Assembly: GCA_910586445.1 (NCBI GenBank)
Contig: CAJUHV010000064.1
Coordinates: 1 to 22,387, forward strand
Direction: 5' to 3'
Length of the DNA: 22,387 bases
Source: an uncultured Eubacterium sp.
GTDB lineage: Bacteria > Bacillota > Clostridia > Lachnospirales > Lachnospiraceae
The notes beneath the pieces were generated by a model that was given only the letters and a program-made list of their open reading frames with translations, searched no databases and was not told the DNA's origin. Both the position numbers and the translations under genes were made by a program. Of the stretch, positions 7,711-14,737 are shown in pieces. Every line of letters starts with the position of its first letter. Within the stretch, counting starts at the first letter, position 1.

Positions 7711-7745
7711 ATAAACGTAGGAAAGTTGACAAATAAAGCCCCGTG

Positions 7746-7785
7746 TTATCATAGATTTGGGTCTGGGCAGCCTAATCTATGATAA
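7746..7785 (+). repeat. Left-end hairpin of the IS200/IS605 remnant
   Basis: A perfect 12-base inverted repeat, TTATCATAGATT/AATCTATGATAA, with a 16-base loop, ends just before an AGGAGG site and the tnpA start. Such hairpins at the tnpA-proximal end are usual for IS200 elements, where they serve for transposase recognition or limit read-through. Confidence 0.7.
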
Positions 7786-7801
7786 ATAGGAGGCATCCAT
7801 A

Positions 7802-7966
7802 ATGGATAATCAAATTTTAGCACATACGAAGCATAATTGCATGTATTATATTATCTTCATTCCAAAATACCGGTGGAAAGTAATGTATGGGAAGATTGGA
7901 AAAGAAGCGGGTGAAATTTTATCTGCTGTATGTAATTTACAGGGATACATCTGCCAAGCACCATAG
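7802..7966 (+). pseudogene. Truncated IS200/IS605 transposase (TnpA, N-terminal part)
   Basis: A 54-codon frame with an AGGAGG site 11 bases upstream. LAHTKHNCMYYIIFIPKYR and the following YGKIGKEAGEIL match the first strand and helix of Y1-type (HUH) TnpA proteins of IS200/IS605, normally about 130-155 residues. The frame ends at TAG 7964 before the His-hydrophobic-His metal motif and the catalytic Tyr, so it cannot be active. The later part of the gene appears deleted, and the structured 3' region of the element may follow directly. Confidence 0.75.
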
Positions 7967-7978
7967 GTTAAAAAGATA

Positions 7979-8138
7979 CTGCCTATAGGCAGAACCGAAA
8001 AAGAGGCTGCTTAGACACCGCCTATAGGCGGTACCGAAAAGTGCCCTGGAGGGGCATATCCAGACCACCGGCAGAGCCGGTGGTCAAGCCGTATGGCTGT
8101 GATTTTGGAAAGAACCAAAATGTCCCTGGCAAGGGGCA
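7979..8138 (+). other. Dense array of stem-loops; candidate structured RNA or IS200 right end
   Basis: Seven hairpins lie end to end: CTGCCTATAGGCAG (7979-7992), CCGCCTATAGGCGG (8018-8031), TGCCC/GGGCA (8042-8056), GACCACCGGC/GCCGGTGGTC with loop AGA (8063-8085), AGCC/GGCT (8087-8098), ATTTTGG/CCAAAAT (8102-8121) and TGTCCC/GGGGCA (8121-8138). The first two are direct repeats, 39 bases apart, each followed by ACCGAAAA. It adjoins the TnpA remnant, so a right-end structure of IS200/IS605 is most likely; a non-coding RNA made from the element is the alternative. Confidence 0.5.
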
Positions 8139-8179
8139 CAATTTAAATCCAAATCCCCGCAGATCCCACAAAAACCCCC

Positions 8180-8208
8180 TTGCATAACGGCTTATAATGG
8201 TTTATAAT
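8180..8208 (+). promoter_or_regulatory. Sigma-A promoter of the riboflavin operon
   Basis: -35 TTGCAT at 8180-8185, a 17-base spacer, and consensus -10 TATAAT at 8203-8208. A second TATAAT sits at 8193-8198. Transcription would begin near 8215, just before the riboswitch aptamer. Confidence 0.75.
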
Positions 8209-8225
8209 CACTAGCATAACAAAAT

Positions 8226-8337
8226 AAAGTCTTCAGGGCAGGGTGTGATTCCCTACCGGTGGTACAGCCCACGAGCCGCAAGGCACGATCCGGTGTAATT
8301 CCGGAGCCGACAGTACAGTCTGGATGGAAGAAGATCC
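8226..8337 (+). ncRNA. FMN riboswitch (RFN element)
   Basis: The conserved RFN core is easily read: CTTCAGGGCAGGGTG, ATTCCCTACCGGTGGT, AGCCCACGAGCC, then TCCGGTGTAATTCCGGAGCC, GACAGT and CTGGATGGAAGAAG. The ends pair (GTCTTC with GAAGAT) as P1. The aptamer binds flavin mononucleotide and turns down riboflavin genes. It lies about 440 bases upstream of ribD, unusually far, and the only clear terminator of the leader is at 8700-8736. Confidence 0.95.
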
Positions 8338-8699
8338 ATGTATAAAAATCTATGTATGAACAGGGTCTGTGAGTGCAGTGATCTATCAAAATAAAAAGAA
8401 TTTTATGTAAAAACCTTTGTATAAAAAAGAATGCATATATTCGAATCGATATGTATAAATGAAGAATGATAAATGAAGAATTATATTATGAAGAAAAGCA
8501 TTTGTACTTACTGCAGAATTTGTGTAAATTTAGGCCGATGTATGAAAGGGCTTCATAAAGATTTTAGTTGAGCAGAGTTCTGTAAAAATAATTAAAATTC
8601 TGGTTTGATATCCCTGGCAAAATAAAATCCTGTATCACAGAATCATACCTAGAGCGTGTTTGAGAAAGCATTTGGAAATTTTTTGCAATTGATCTGGCT
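8338..8699. other. Long leader between riboswitch and terminator
   Basis: AT-rich DNA with three ATGAAGAA motifs (8459-8497), a 27-codon cysteine-containing frame (8488-8571, weak ribosome site), and one copy of the dispersed repeat at 8649. No known expression-platform hairpin is apparent directly after the aptamer. Confidence 0.4.
8649..8673 (+). repeat. Dispersed repeat, copy 2 (in riboswitch leader)
   Basis: CTAGAGCGTGTTT followed by GAGAAAGCATTT, closely matching copy 4 (GAAAAATCATTT). It lies between the FMN aptamer and the terminator ahead of ribD. Confidence 0.75.
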
Positions 8700-8736
8700 G
8701 CCTTGGAATCGTTTGATGTCCAAGGCTTTGTTTTTA
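8700..8736 (+). terminator. Terminator just upstream of ribD, probable expression platform
   Basis: A perfect 8-base stem GCCTTGGA/TCCAAGGC with an 11-base loop, followed by TTTGTTTTTA. It ends about 25 bases before the ribD ribosome site. It would stop transcription into the operon, so it is the best candidate for the riboswitch-controlled terminator, although an antiterminator pairing was not identified. Confidence 0.6.
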
Positions 8737-8773
8737 TTCTGATCGTTTGTCAGCAGATTAACGGAGGTGTGTA

Positions 8774-9880
8774 GTGGATGATCAAAAATATATGCGTATC
8801 GCCTTGGAGCTGGCTGAATGCGGCTGCGGGTGGGCAGCGCCCAATCCGATGGTAGGAGCTGTCGTTGTCAAGGACGGGCGTATTATTGGAAAGGGCTATC
8901 ACGAACGCTATGGGCAGCCGCATGCGGAACGAAATGCATTGGCGGACTGCACAGAGTCTCCAAACGGAGCGGATTTATATGTGACGCTGGAGCCGTGCTG
9001 CCATTATGGAAAGCAGCCGCCCTGTGTGGAGGCGGTTCTGGAGGCCGGCATACGCCGGGTCATAATCGGTTCGGATGATCCGAATCCGCTTGTGGCAGGA
9101 AAGGGCATTCAGTTTCTGCGTGAACATGGCGTCACTGTGACCGAGCATGTGCTGAAAAAAGAATGCGATGCGCTGAATGAAGTGTTTTTTTACTATATCC
9201 AGACCGGACTTCCATATGTAGTCATGAAATATGCCATGACGCTCGATGGAAAGATTGCCGCCTATACCGGGGAATCGAAATGGGTGACTGGAAAGGCGGC
9301 GAGGGAGCACGTACAGCAGCTGCGGCACAGATACAGCGCAATTATGGCAGGCGTTGGGACAGTGCTTGCCGATGATCCGCTTTTGACCTGCCGTATGGAA
9401 GGCGGAAAAGATCCGGTTCGCATTATCTGTGATTCTGCCCTGCGCACACCTGTGACAGCGCAGGTGGTGGCTACGGCGGCGCAGGTGCCTACGATTCTTG
9501 CGACATGCTGCACGGATGCAAGGCGGCATGCGCCTTATGAAAAGGCAGGATGCCGTATTCTGGCAGTAGGGGAACAGGACGGACAGGTAGACCTCAGGGA
9601 GCTGATGCGCAGGCTTGGGCAGGAAAAAATAGACAGCATTTTATTGGAAGGCGGCGGCACGCTGAACTGGTCAGCACTAAAAAGCGGCATTGTGCGCAAG
9701 GTGCAGGCGTATATAGCGCCAAAGATTTTTGGCGGACAGTCTGCGAAGACTCCAGTGGAGGGCACCGGGTTTCCATCGCCTGCTGAGGCGGTCGTCTTAA
9801 AACGGAGCACGCTGATCAGGCTTGGGGATGACTTTTTAATAGAAAGCGAGGTAGACAGCAGTGTTTACGGGGATCGTTGA
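8774..9880 (+). CDS. ribD: Bifunctional diaminohydroxyphosphoribosylaminopyrimidine deaminase / 5-amino-6-(5-phosphoribosylamino)uracil reductase
   Basis: A 368-residue RibD that carries out the second and third steps of riboflavin synthesis: deamination of the pyrimidine product of GTP cyclohydrolase II, then NADPH-dependent reduction of the ribose. The N-terminal deaminase domain (about 1-145) shows the zinc site His50-Ala-Glu52 and Cys75/Cys84 in 'EPCCHYGKQPPC'. The C-terminal reductase domain (about 147-360) has 'YVVMKYAMTLDGKIA', 'AIMAGVGTVLADDPLLT' and 'LLEGGGTLN'. The GTG at 8774 is chosen because GGAGG precedes it by 7 bases and the protein then begins right at the deaminase fold. The end overlaps ribE by 20 bases. 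It is first in a riboswitch-led operon. Confidence 0.96.
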   Translation: MDDQKYMRIALELAECGCGWAAPNPMVGAVVVKDGRIIGKGYHERYGQPHAERNALADCTESPNGADLYVTLEPCCHYGKQPPCVEAVLEAGIRRVIIGSDDPNPLVAGKGIQFLREHGVTVTEHVLKKECDALNEVFFYYIQTGLPYVVMKYAMTLDGKIAAYTGESKWVTGKAAREHVQQLRHRYSAIMAGVGTVLADDPLLTCRMEGGKDPVRIICDSALRTPVTAQVVATAAQVPTILATCCTDARRHAPYEKAGCRILAVGEQDGQVDLRELMRRLGQEKIDSILLEGGGTLNWSALKSGIVRKVQAYIAPKIFGGQSAKTPVEGTGFPSPAEAVVLKRSTLIRLGDDFLIESEVDSSVYGDR

Positions 9881-10550
9881 AGAAATAGGGACTGTAAAAA
9901 AAATTCAGAAAGGGCAGCATTCGGCCGTGCTGGACATTCAGGCGCAGCAGGTGCTGGAGGGCCTTAAAATCGGAGACAGCATTGCGGTAAACGGAGTATG
10001 CCTGACAGTCGTTTCCTTTGGAAATAATTATTTTGCAGCGGATGTGATGCACGAAACATTAAACCGTTCGGCGTTAGTCCGGCTTTCAAGCGGCAGCCGT
10101 GTGAATCTGGAGCGCGCAATGCCTGCAGACGGGAGGTTCGGCGGGCATATTGTAGCGGGCCATGTAGACGGGGTGGGAAAGCTTGTCCAGATTAAACGGG
10201 ACGATACGGCAGTATGGTATACCGTGCAGGCGGCACCGGCGATCCTGCGTTATATTGTAGAAAAAGGTTCGATTGCCATTGACGGCATCAGCCTGACTGT
10301 AGCACAGGTGCAGTCAGATCAGTTTTCTATTTCTGCAATTCCACACACGGTACGGATGACGGTGCTGAACGAACGCAGGGTGGGCGACCTGGTAAACTTA
10401 GAGACGGATATTATCGGAAAATATGTGGAAAAGCTGTTTTCGGCAAAAGACCGGTCAGAAGAGCCGTATCCGGGGCAGAAAGAATACAGCCGGCCGGCGG
10501 ATTCAAAAAAACAGCTGACAAGAGAGTTTTTGGCAGAGCATGGTTTTTAA
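9861..10550 (+). CDS. ribE: Riboflavin synthase, alpha subunit
   Basis: A 229-residue riboflavin synthase that dismutates two 6,7-dimethyl-8-ribityllumazine molecules to riboflavin and the pyrimidine precursor. The start is GTG at 9861, giving MFTGIVEEIG, the invariant N-terminus of the family; GAGGTAG lies upstream inside ribD. Two tandem lumazine-binding barrels are visible: residues 1-95 ('SIAVNGVCLTV') and about 96-195 ('GHIVAGHVDGVG' and 'SIAIDGISLTV'). The last 35 residues (KDRSEEPYPGQ onward) are a charged tail somewhat longer than usual for this roughly 200-220-residue family. It overlaps ribD by 20 bases, so is probably translationally coupled. Some annotators call this gene ribC or ribB in Firmicutes. 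Confidence 0.96.
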   Translation: MFTGIVEEIGTVKKIQKGQHSAVLDIQAQQVLEGLKIGDSIAVNGVCLTVVSFGNNYFAADVMHETLNRSALVRLSSGSRVNLERAMPADGRFGGHIVAGHVDGVGKLVQIKRDDTAVWYTVQAAPAILRYIVEKGSIAIDGISLTVAQVQSDQFSISAIPHTVRMTVLNERRVGDLVNLETDIIGKYVEKLFSAKDRSEEPYPGQKEYSRPADSKKQLTREFLAEHGF

Positions 10551-10588
10551 AGATAGATTATTAGATAAATTATTAGATAGATTATTAG
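10551..10588 (+). repeat. Three tandem copies of a 12-base AT-rich unit
   Basis: AGATAGATTATT, AGATAAATTATT, AGATAGATTATT follow the ribE stop directly. No hairpin with a T-run accompanies them, so they do not look like a terminator. They separate ribE from ribBA. Confidence 0.7.
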
Positions 10589-10657
10589 TTTGTGAATCAT
10601 CTGCTTTTTCTAAATAAACAGCAGGAAAAGGCAGCAGGATCTGAAAGGAGAATAAAA

Positions 10658-11857
10658 ATGGATCAATTTAATACAGTGGAAGAGGCACTGGAAGAATTGA
10701 AAAATGGCAGAATCATACTGGTGACAGATGACGCAGACCGTGAGAACGAAGGGGATTTTATCTGTGCAGCCCAGCATGCGACAACTGCCAATATTAATTT
10801 TATGGCAACCTATGGCAAAGGCCTGATCTGCATGCCGATGTCAGAGGAATATGTAAAGAAGCTGCAGATTCCCCAGATGGTAGAGCAGAATACGGACAAT
10901 CATGAGACCGCTTTTACCGTATCAATTGACAGTGTGGAGACGACGACAGGGATATCTGCGGCAGAGCGTTCAGTGACAGCCATGAAGTGTGTGGATGACA
11001 ATGCAGGGCCAAAGGACTTCCGGCGGCCTGGTCACATGTTTCCGCTTCTGGCAAAGAAAAACGGCGTTCTGGAACGAAACGGGCATACAGAGGCAACCGT
11101 AGACCTGTGCCGTCTGGCAGGCTTAAAGGAATGCGGCCTGTGCTGTGAAATTATGCGTGAAGATGGCACGATGATGCGCACCCCAGAGCTTATGGAGCTG
11201 GCGAAGCAGTGGGATATTAAGTTTATTACGATCAAAGACCTGCAGGATTACCGCAGGTGCCATGAGAAGCTGATTGAACGTGTCACCGTTACACAGATGC
11301 CTACAAAATACGGCAGTTTTACGGCTTACGGTTATATTAATAAATTAAACGGGGAGCATCATGTGGCGCTGGTAAAAGGGGAGATCGGCGATGGAACCAA
11401 TGTGCTGTGCCGGGTGCATTCAGAATGCCTGACAGGAGACACATTTGGATCGCTGCGCTGCGACTGCGGCGAGCAGCTGGCTTCAGCGATGACGCAGATT
11501 GAACAGGAGGGAAGAGGTATCCTGCTTTATATGCGGCAGGAAGGACGCGGCATAGGACTTATTAACAAGCTGCGTGCCTATGAGCTGCAGGAGCAGGGCA
11601 TGGATACTCTGGAGGCAAACTTGGCGCTTGGATTTGCAGGCGACCAGCGGGAATATTTTATTGGTGCACAGATTTTAAAAGATCTGGGCGTAAAAAATAT
11701 GAGGCTTTTGACAAATAATCCAGACAAAGTATACCAGCTCTCAGAATTCGGCCTTGAGATCACCCAGCGTGTGCCGCTTCAGATACATGCAACCAAATAT
11801 GATCTGTTTTATTTAAAGACAAAGCAGCAGCGGATGGGCCATATACTTGACTTATAA
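10658..11857 (+). CDS. ribBA: Bifunctional 3,4-dihydroxy-2-butanone-4-phosphate synthase / GTP cyclohydrolase II
   Basis: A 399-residue fusion that supplies both precursors of lumazine. The N-terminal DHBP synthase half (about 1-200) turns ribulose 5-phosphate into the four-carbon unit and shows 'DDADRENEGDF', 'RPGHMFPL' and 'HTEATVDLCRLAGL'. The C-terminal half (about 205-399) opens GTP and has the zinc cysteines Cys257, Cys268 and Cys270 in 'HSECLTGDTFGSLRCDCGEQ', plus 'MRQEGRGIGLINKLRAY'. The start at 10658 follows AAAGGAG at the right distance and matches the family N-terminus; an in-frame start at 10592 would add 22 unrelated residues. Length is standard for RibBA. Third in the operon. 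Confidence 0.96.
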   Translation: MDQFNTVEEALEELKNGRIILVTDDADRENEGDFICAAQHATTANINFMATYGKGLICMPMSEEYVKKLQIPQMVEQNTDNHETAFTVSIDSVETTTGISAAERSVTAMKCVDDNAGPKDFRRPGHMFPLLAKKNGVLERNGHTEATVDLCRLAGLKECGLCCEIMREDGTMMRTPELMELAKQWDIKFITIKDLQDYRRCHEKLIERVTVTQMPTKYGSFTAYGYINKLNGEHHVALVKGEIGDGTNVLCRVHSECLTGDTFGSLRCDCGEQLASAMTQIEQEGRGILLYMRQEGRGIGLINKLRAYELQEQGMDTLEANLALGFAGDQREYFIGAQILKDLGVKNMRLLTNNPDKVYQLSEFGLEITQRVPLQIHATKYDLFYLKTKQQRMGHILDL

Positions 11858-11904
11858 ATATAATTAAAAGCGAATTTCGAATTTTAAGAAAGGAATGATT
11901 TATT

Positions 11905-12372
11905 ATGAAGACATTTGAAGGAAAACTGATATCAAAAGAGATCAAAGTGGGCATTGTGGCTGCCCGTTTTAATGAGTTTATTACCGCTAAGCTGCTGTCC
12001 GGCGCTTTGGACGGACTGCTGCGGCATGATGTAAAAGAAGAGGATATCCATGTGGCATGGGTGCCGGGTGCATTTGAAATTCCGCTGATTGCTTCGAAAA
12101 TGGCAAAAAGCGGCAAGTATGATGCAGTCATCTGCTTAGGAGCAGTCATCCGCGGCAGCACGACCCACTATGATTATGTATGTAACGAGGTGTCCAAAGG
12201 AATTGCGGCGATTTCACTGGCAAGCGATATTCCAGTTATGTTCGGCGTTTTGACGACAGAAAATATCGAACAGGCAATTGAACGTGCAGGCTCAAAGGCG
12301 GGAAATAAAGGCTACGACTGTGCGGTAGGAGCGATTGAAATGGTAAACCTGATCCGCGAGATCGAGGACTGA
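11905..12372 (+). CDS. ribH: 6,7-dimethyl-8-ribityllumazine synthase
   Basis: A 155-residue lumazine synthase beta subunit that joins the RibD product with 3,4-dihydroxy-2-butanone 4-phosphate, usually in 60-subunit icosahedral shells. Visible family motifs are 'VAARFNEFIT' (substrate Phe), 'WVPGAFEIPL', 'LGAVIRGSTTHYDYVC' with the catalytic His, and 'GVLTTENIEQA'. The start at 11905 follows AAGAAAGGAATG. The length equals that of Bacillus-type enzymes. It is the last biosynthetic gene of the operon, lying 47 bases after ribBA. No terminator is seen before the phosphorylase gene 31 bases on. Confidence 0.97.
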   Translation: MKTFEGKLISKEIKVGIVAARFNEFITAKLLSGALDGLLRHDVKEEDIHVAWVPGAFEIPLIASKMAKSGKYDAVICLGAVIRGSTTHYDYVCNEVSKGIAAISLASDIPVMFGVLTTENIEQAIERAGSKAGNKGYDCAVGAIEMVNLIREIED

Positions 12373-12403
12373 TCGGATTTTTGGCAGCACAGGAGGTATG
12401 AGA

Positions 12404-13255
12404 ATGGATAAAAAGATTCCGGCTGAAGAAAAGTTATGGAAATGCCATGCCTGCATGCGCGATAAAGTTGATTTTGTGCCAAAGATTGCGCTGGTGCTCG
12501 GCTCGGGCTTAGGAGATTATGCAGAAACGATTCAAGCAGCAGCCGAGGTGGATTATTGTGAGATTGACGGATTTCCCGTATCCACGATTGCGGGGCATAA
12601 GGGGAAATTTATTTTTGGCTATGTTGATCAGGAGAAAAAACTGCCTGTTGTCTGTATGCAGGGACGTGTTCATTATTATGAAGGATATGAAATGTCGGAT
12701 GTAGTGCTGCCGATACGCCTGATGAAGCTGATGGGAGCACAGGTCTTATTATTGACAAATGCGGCAGGCGGCATACAGGAAGGATTTCAGGCGGGCGACC
12801 TGATGATGATTACAGATCAGATTTCCAGCTTTGTGCCGTCTCCGTTGGCGGGGCCGAATATAGAAAAATTAGGTGTCCGTTTCCCGGATATGTCCGAAAT
12901 ATATGATAGGCAGCTGCGCTGCGTGATGCAGGAGGCCGCGGACAGCCTCGGCATAAAGCTGCAGCAGGGTGTGTATGCACAGATGCAGGGGCCGAACTAC
13001 GAATCTCCGGCTGAAGTAAATATGTGCCGGATACTTGGTGCGGATGCAGTCGGCATGAGCACGGCATGTGAAGCGGTTGCTGCAAAGCATATGGGAATGC
13101 GGATCGCAGGGCTTTCCTTTATATCAAATCCTGCTGCCGGTATTTCAAAAACGCCGCTGTCACATAAAGAAGTGCAGGAGCGGGCAGATGCGGCCGCACC
13201 GAAAATACAAAAGCTGATAACAGCAGCCATTCAAAAAATTGGGGATATGATATGA
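12404..13255 (+). CDS. Purine nucleoside phosphorylase
   Basis: A 283-residue trimeric-type (PNP/MTAP family 2) phosphorylase that splits guanosine and inosine, and their deoxy forms, to base and (deoxy)ribose 1-phosphate. Family features: 'LVLGSGLGDYA' phosphate loop, 'AGHKGKF' with His65, 'MQGRVHYYEGY', 'LTNAAGGI', 'MQGPNYESPAE', 'VGMSTACE' and 'SNPAAGI' with base-binding Asn242. Two ATGs lie after AGGAGG; the second, at 12404, has normal spacing of 8 bases while the first, at 12398, is only 2 bases away, so 12404 is chosen. The last four bases overlap the next gene (ATGA). It may share the riboflavin transcript. Symbols punA, pnp or deoD are all used for this family, so none is given. Confidence 0.93.
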   Translation: MDKKIPAEEKLWKCHACMRDKVDFVPKIALVLGSGLGDYAETIQAAAEVDYCEIDGFPVSTIAGHKGKFIFGYVDQEKKLPVVCMQGRVHYYEGYEMSDVVLPIRLMKLMGAQVLLLTNAAGGIQEGFQAGDLMMITDQISSFVPSPLAGPNIEKLGVRFPDMSEIYDRQLRCVMQEAADSLGIKLQQGVYAQMQGPNYESPAEVNMCRILGADAVGMSTACEAVAAKHMGMRIAGLSFISNPAAGISKTPLSHKEVQERADAAAPKIQKLITAAIQKIGDMI

Positions 13256-13791
13256 GTGATTTAGAAAAAATATTGATTGTAGTAGATATGCAGAATGATT
13301 TTGTAGACGGGGCGCTTGGAACAAAAGAAGCAGAAGCGGCAGTGGCGCATGTCGTATCCAAAATAGAACATTTTGACGGCAGGATTCTGGCGACAATGGA
13401 TACGCATTACGAGGATTATCTGGATACGCCGGAAGGCAGAAAGCTGCCTGTGCCGCACTGCATTCGAATGACAAAAGGGTGGCAGTTAAATGACCGCGTG
13501 TTATCGGCTCTGTCCAAAAAGGAATATAAGACAATTGAGAAAAATACGTTTGGCTCAACGAGTCTTGTCGAAGAGATCGGCAGCATACTAAAGCAGAAAG
13601 AGCTGGAGGTGGAACTGATCGGCTTGTGCACGGATATCTGTGTTGTATCCAATGCGCTTTTGCTGAAAGCACATTTTCCGCATATAAATATTTCTGTAGA
13701 CGCAGGCTGCTGCGCGGGTGTTACGCCTAAGACACATCAGGCGGCACTTGATACGATGAAGATGTGTCAGATTGACATTATAGGAGATTGA
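13252..13791 (+). CDS. Cysteine hydrolase of the isochorismatase family, probable nicotinamidase
   Basis: A 179-residue hydrolase with the triad Asp12 ('VVDMQNDFVDGAL'), Lys97 ('EKNTFGS') and Cys130 ('LCTDICVVSNAL'). Candidate metal ligands are Asp50, His52 and His69, the set used by PncA nicotinamidases but absent from plain isochorismatases. The reaction would be nicotinamide to nicotinate plus ammonia, feeding NAD salvage, but related amidohydrolases in this branch act on other amides. It overlaps the phosphorylase by four bases (ATGA) and is therefore coupled to it; both handle breakdown products of nucleosides and cofactors. The 3' end carries a 17-base direct repeat at 13755 and 13794. 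Confidence 0.85.
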   Translation: MSDLEKILIVVDMQNDFVDGALGTKEAEAAVAHVVSKIEHFDGRILATMDTHYEDYLDTPEGRKLPVPHCIRMTKGWQLNDRVLSALSKKEYKTIEKNTFGSTSLVEEIGSILKQKELEVELIGLCTDICVVSNALLLKAHFPHINISVDAGCCAGVTPKTHQAALDTMKMCQIDIIGD

Positions 13792-13810
13792 ATGATGAAG
13801 ATGTGTCAGA
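13755..13810 (+). repeat. 17-base direct repeat across the 3' end of the hydrolase gene
   Basis: GATGAAGATGTGTCAGA occurs at 13755-13771 and again at 13794-13810, 39 bases apart (13 codons). The second copy lies just past the stop codon. It looks like a recent local duplication. Confidence 0.7.
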
Positions 13811-13922
13811 CTGGTACACATTCTGACGGAAAATCTTCTCGTTGTTTTTCTGGCAGCAGCCATTATTAGCATATACAGGCAGTTATAAATAAATTGGTCT
13901 GCCGACGGAGGAAACTACGATT

Positions 13923-14699
13923 ATGAAACAATACCAAGAAGATGATATTTTAAGCGGGGAGCTGACAGAGGGCCTGATTACACTGCTGGATACTCCGGAA
14001 AAAGTAAACAGGACGAAAAAATTTATGGATATGCTCGTTGGATACAGGGAGCTGATGATGATGTATACATGTGCGATCAAAGAAGTCAGGACAAAATTTG
14101 AAGTGCTTGATACAGAGTTCAGCGTACGTTACCAGCGCAATCCAATCAGCACGATTACAACACGGCTGAAGCATACAAACAGTATTATGGAAAAGCTGGA
14201 CCGGTATGGACAGCGGTTCAGCTTAGAAAATATTGAAGAATATATCAATGACGCAGCCGGCATACGTGTGATCTGTTCTTATATCGATGATATATACCAG
14301 ATCGCAGAGTCGCTTCTGGTGCAGGATGACATCACGCTGATTACCAGAAAGGATTATATTATCAATCCAAAGCCGAACGGCTACCGCAGCCTTCATCTGA
14401 TTGTAAGCATTCCGGTTTTTTTTGCAAATTTTAAAAAGCAGATGAAGGTAGAGGTGCAGATCCGCACAATCGCAATGGACTTCTGGGCGAGCCTGGAGCA
14501 CCAGCTAAAGTATAAGCAGAATATCTCAAATCAGCAGGAAATTGTAGAGCAGTTAAAAACATGTGCGGATGTGATCTCATCCACCGATCAGCAGATGCTG
14601 GGCATACGCCAGCAGATCGAGGCTGCGTCGGATGTGATGACAGAAGAAGATATTCTGCTTGAAAAACTCAGCAGGATGGATATGAATATCGGATCATAA
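13923..14699 (+). CDS. Small alarmone synthetase, RelA/SpoT-type (p)ppGpp synthetase
   Basis: A 258-residue single-domain GTP/GDP pyrophosphokinase. The RelA_SpoT synthetase fold covers about residues 40-215: 'ISTITTRLKHTNSIMEKL', 'INDAAGIRVICSYIDDIY', the catalytic 'PKPNGYRSLHLIV' loop, and 'VEVQIRTIAMDFWASLEH' carrying the conserved Gln and Glu. There is no HD hydrolase domain, TGS or ACT domain, so it makes but does not degrade the alarmone, as RelQ (YjbM) and RelP (YwaC) do. It is longer than RelQ (about 210 residues), with an extra helical C-terminus that could mediate tetramers. CGGAGG lies 11 bases before ATG 13923. About 130 bases separate it from the hydrolase, so it may have its own promoter. 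Confidence 0.93.
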   Translation: MKQYQEDDILSGELTEGLITLLDTPEKVNRTKKFMDMLVGYRELMMMYTCAIKEVRTKFEVLDTEFSVRYQRNPISTITTRLKHTNSIMEKLDRYGQRFSLENIEEYINDAAGIRVICSYIDDIYQIAESLLVQDDITLITRKDYIINPKPNGYRSLHLIVSIPVFFANFKKQMKVEVQIRTIAMDFWASLEHQLKYKQNISNQQEIVEQLKTCADVISSTDQQMLGIRQQIEAASDVMTEEDILLEKLSRMDMNIGS

Positions 14700-14737
14700 A
14701 AGCAGACCCGGCATAATGCCCGGCAGCATTATAAAGG

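Noticed and set aside
8192..8389. Minus-strand 65-codon frame over the FMN riboswitch
   Set aside because: The sequence is fully explained by the conserved aptamer on the plus strand.
8975..9529. A 184-codon minus-strand frame inside ribD
   Set aside because: Shadow of ribD; rich in Arg, His and Cys as expected from the reverse complement of a coding strand.
13160..13672. A 170-codon minus-strand frame across the phosphorylase/hydrolase junction
   Set aside because: Antisense to two well-supported genes, with skewed composition (many Ser, Pro, Leu) and no motif.
13792..13869. A 25-codon frame (MMKMCQ start) after the nicotinamidase-like gene
   Set aside because: It arises from a 17-base local duplication, has no ribosome site of its own and ends in low-complexity residues.
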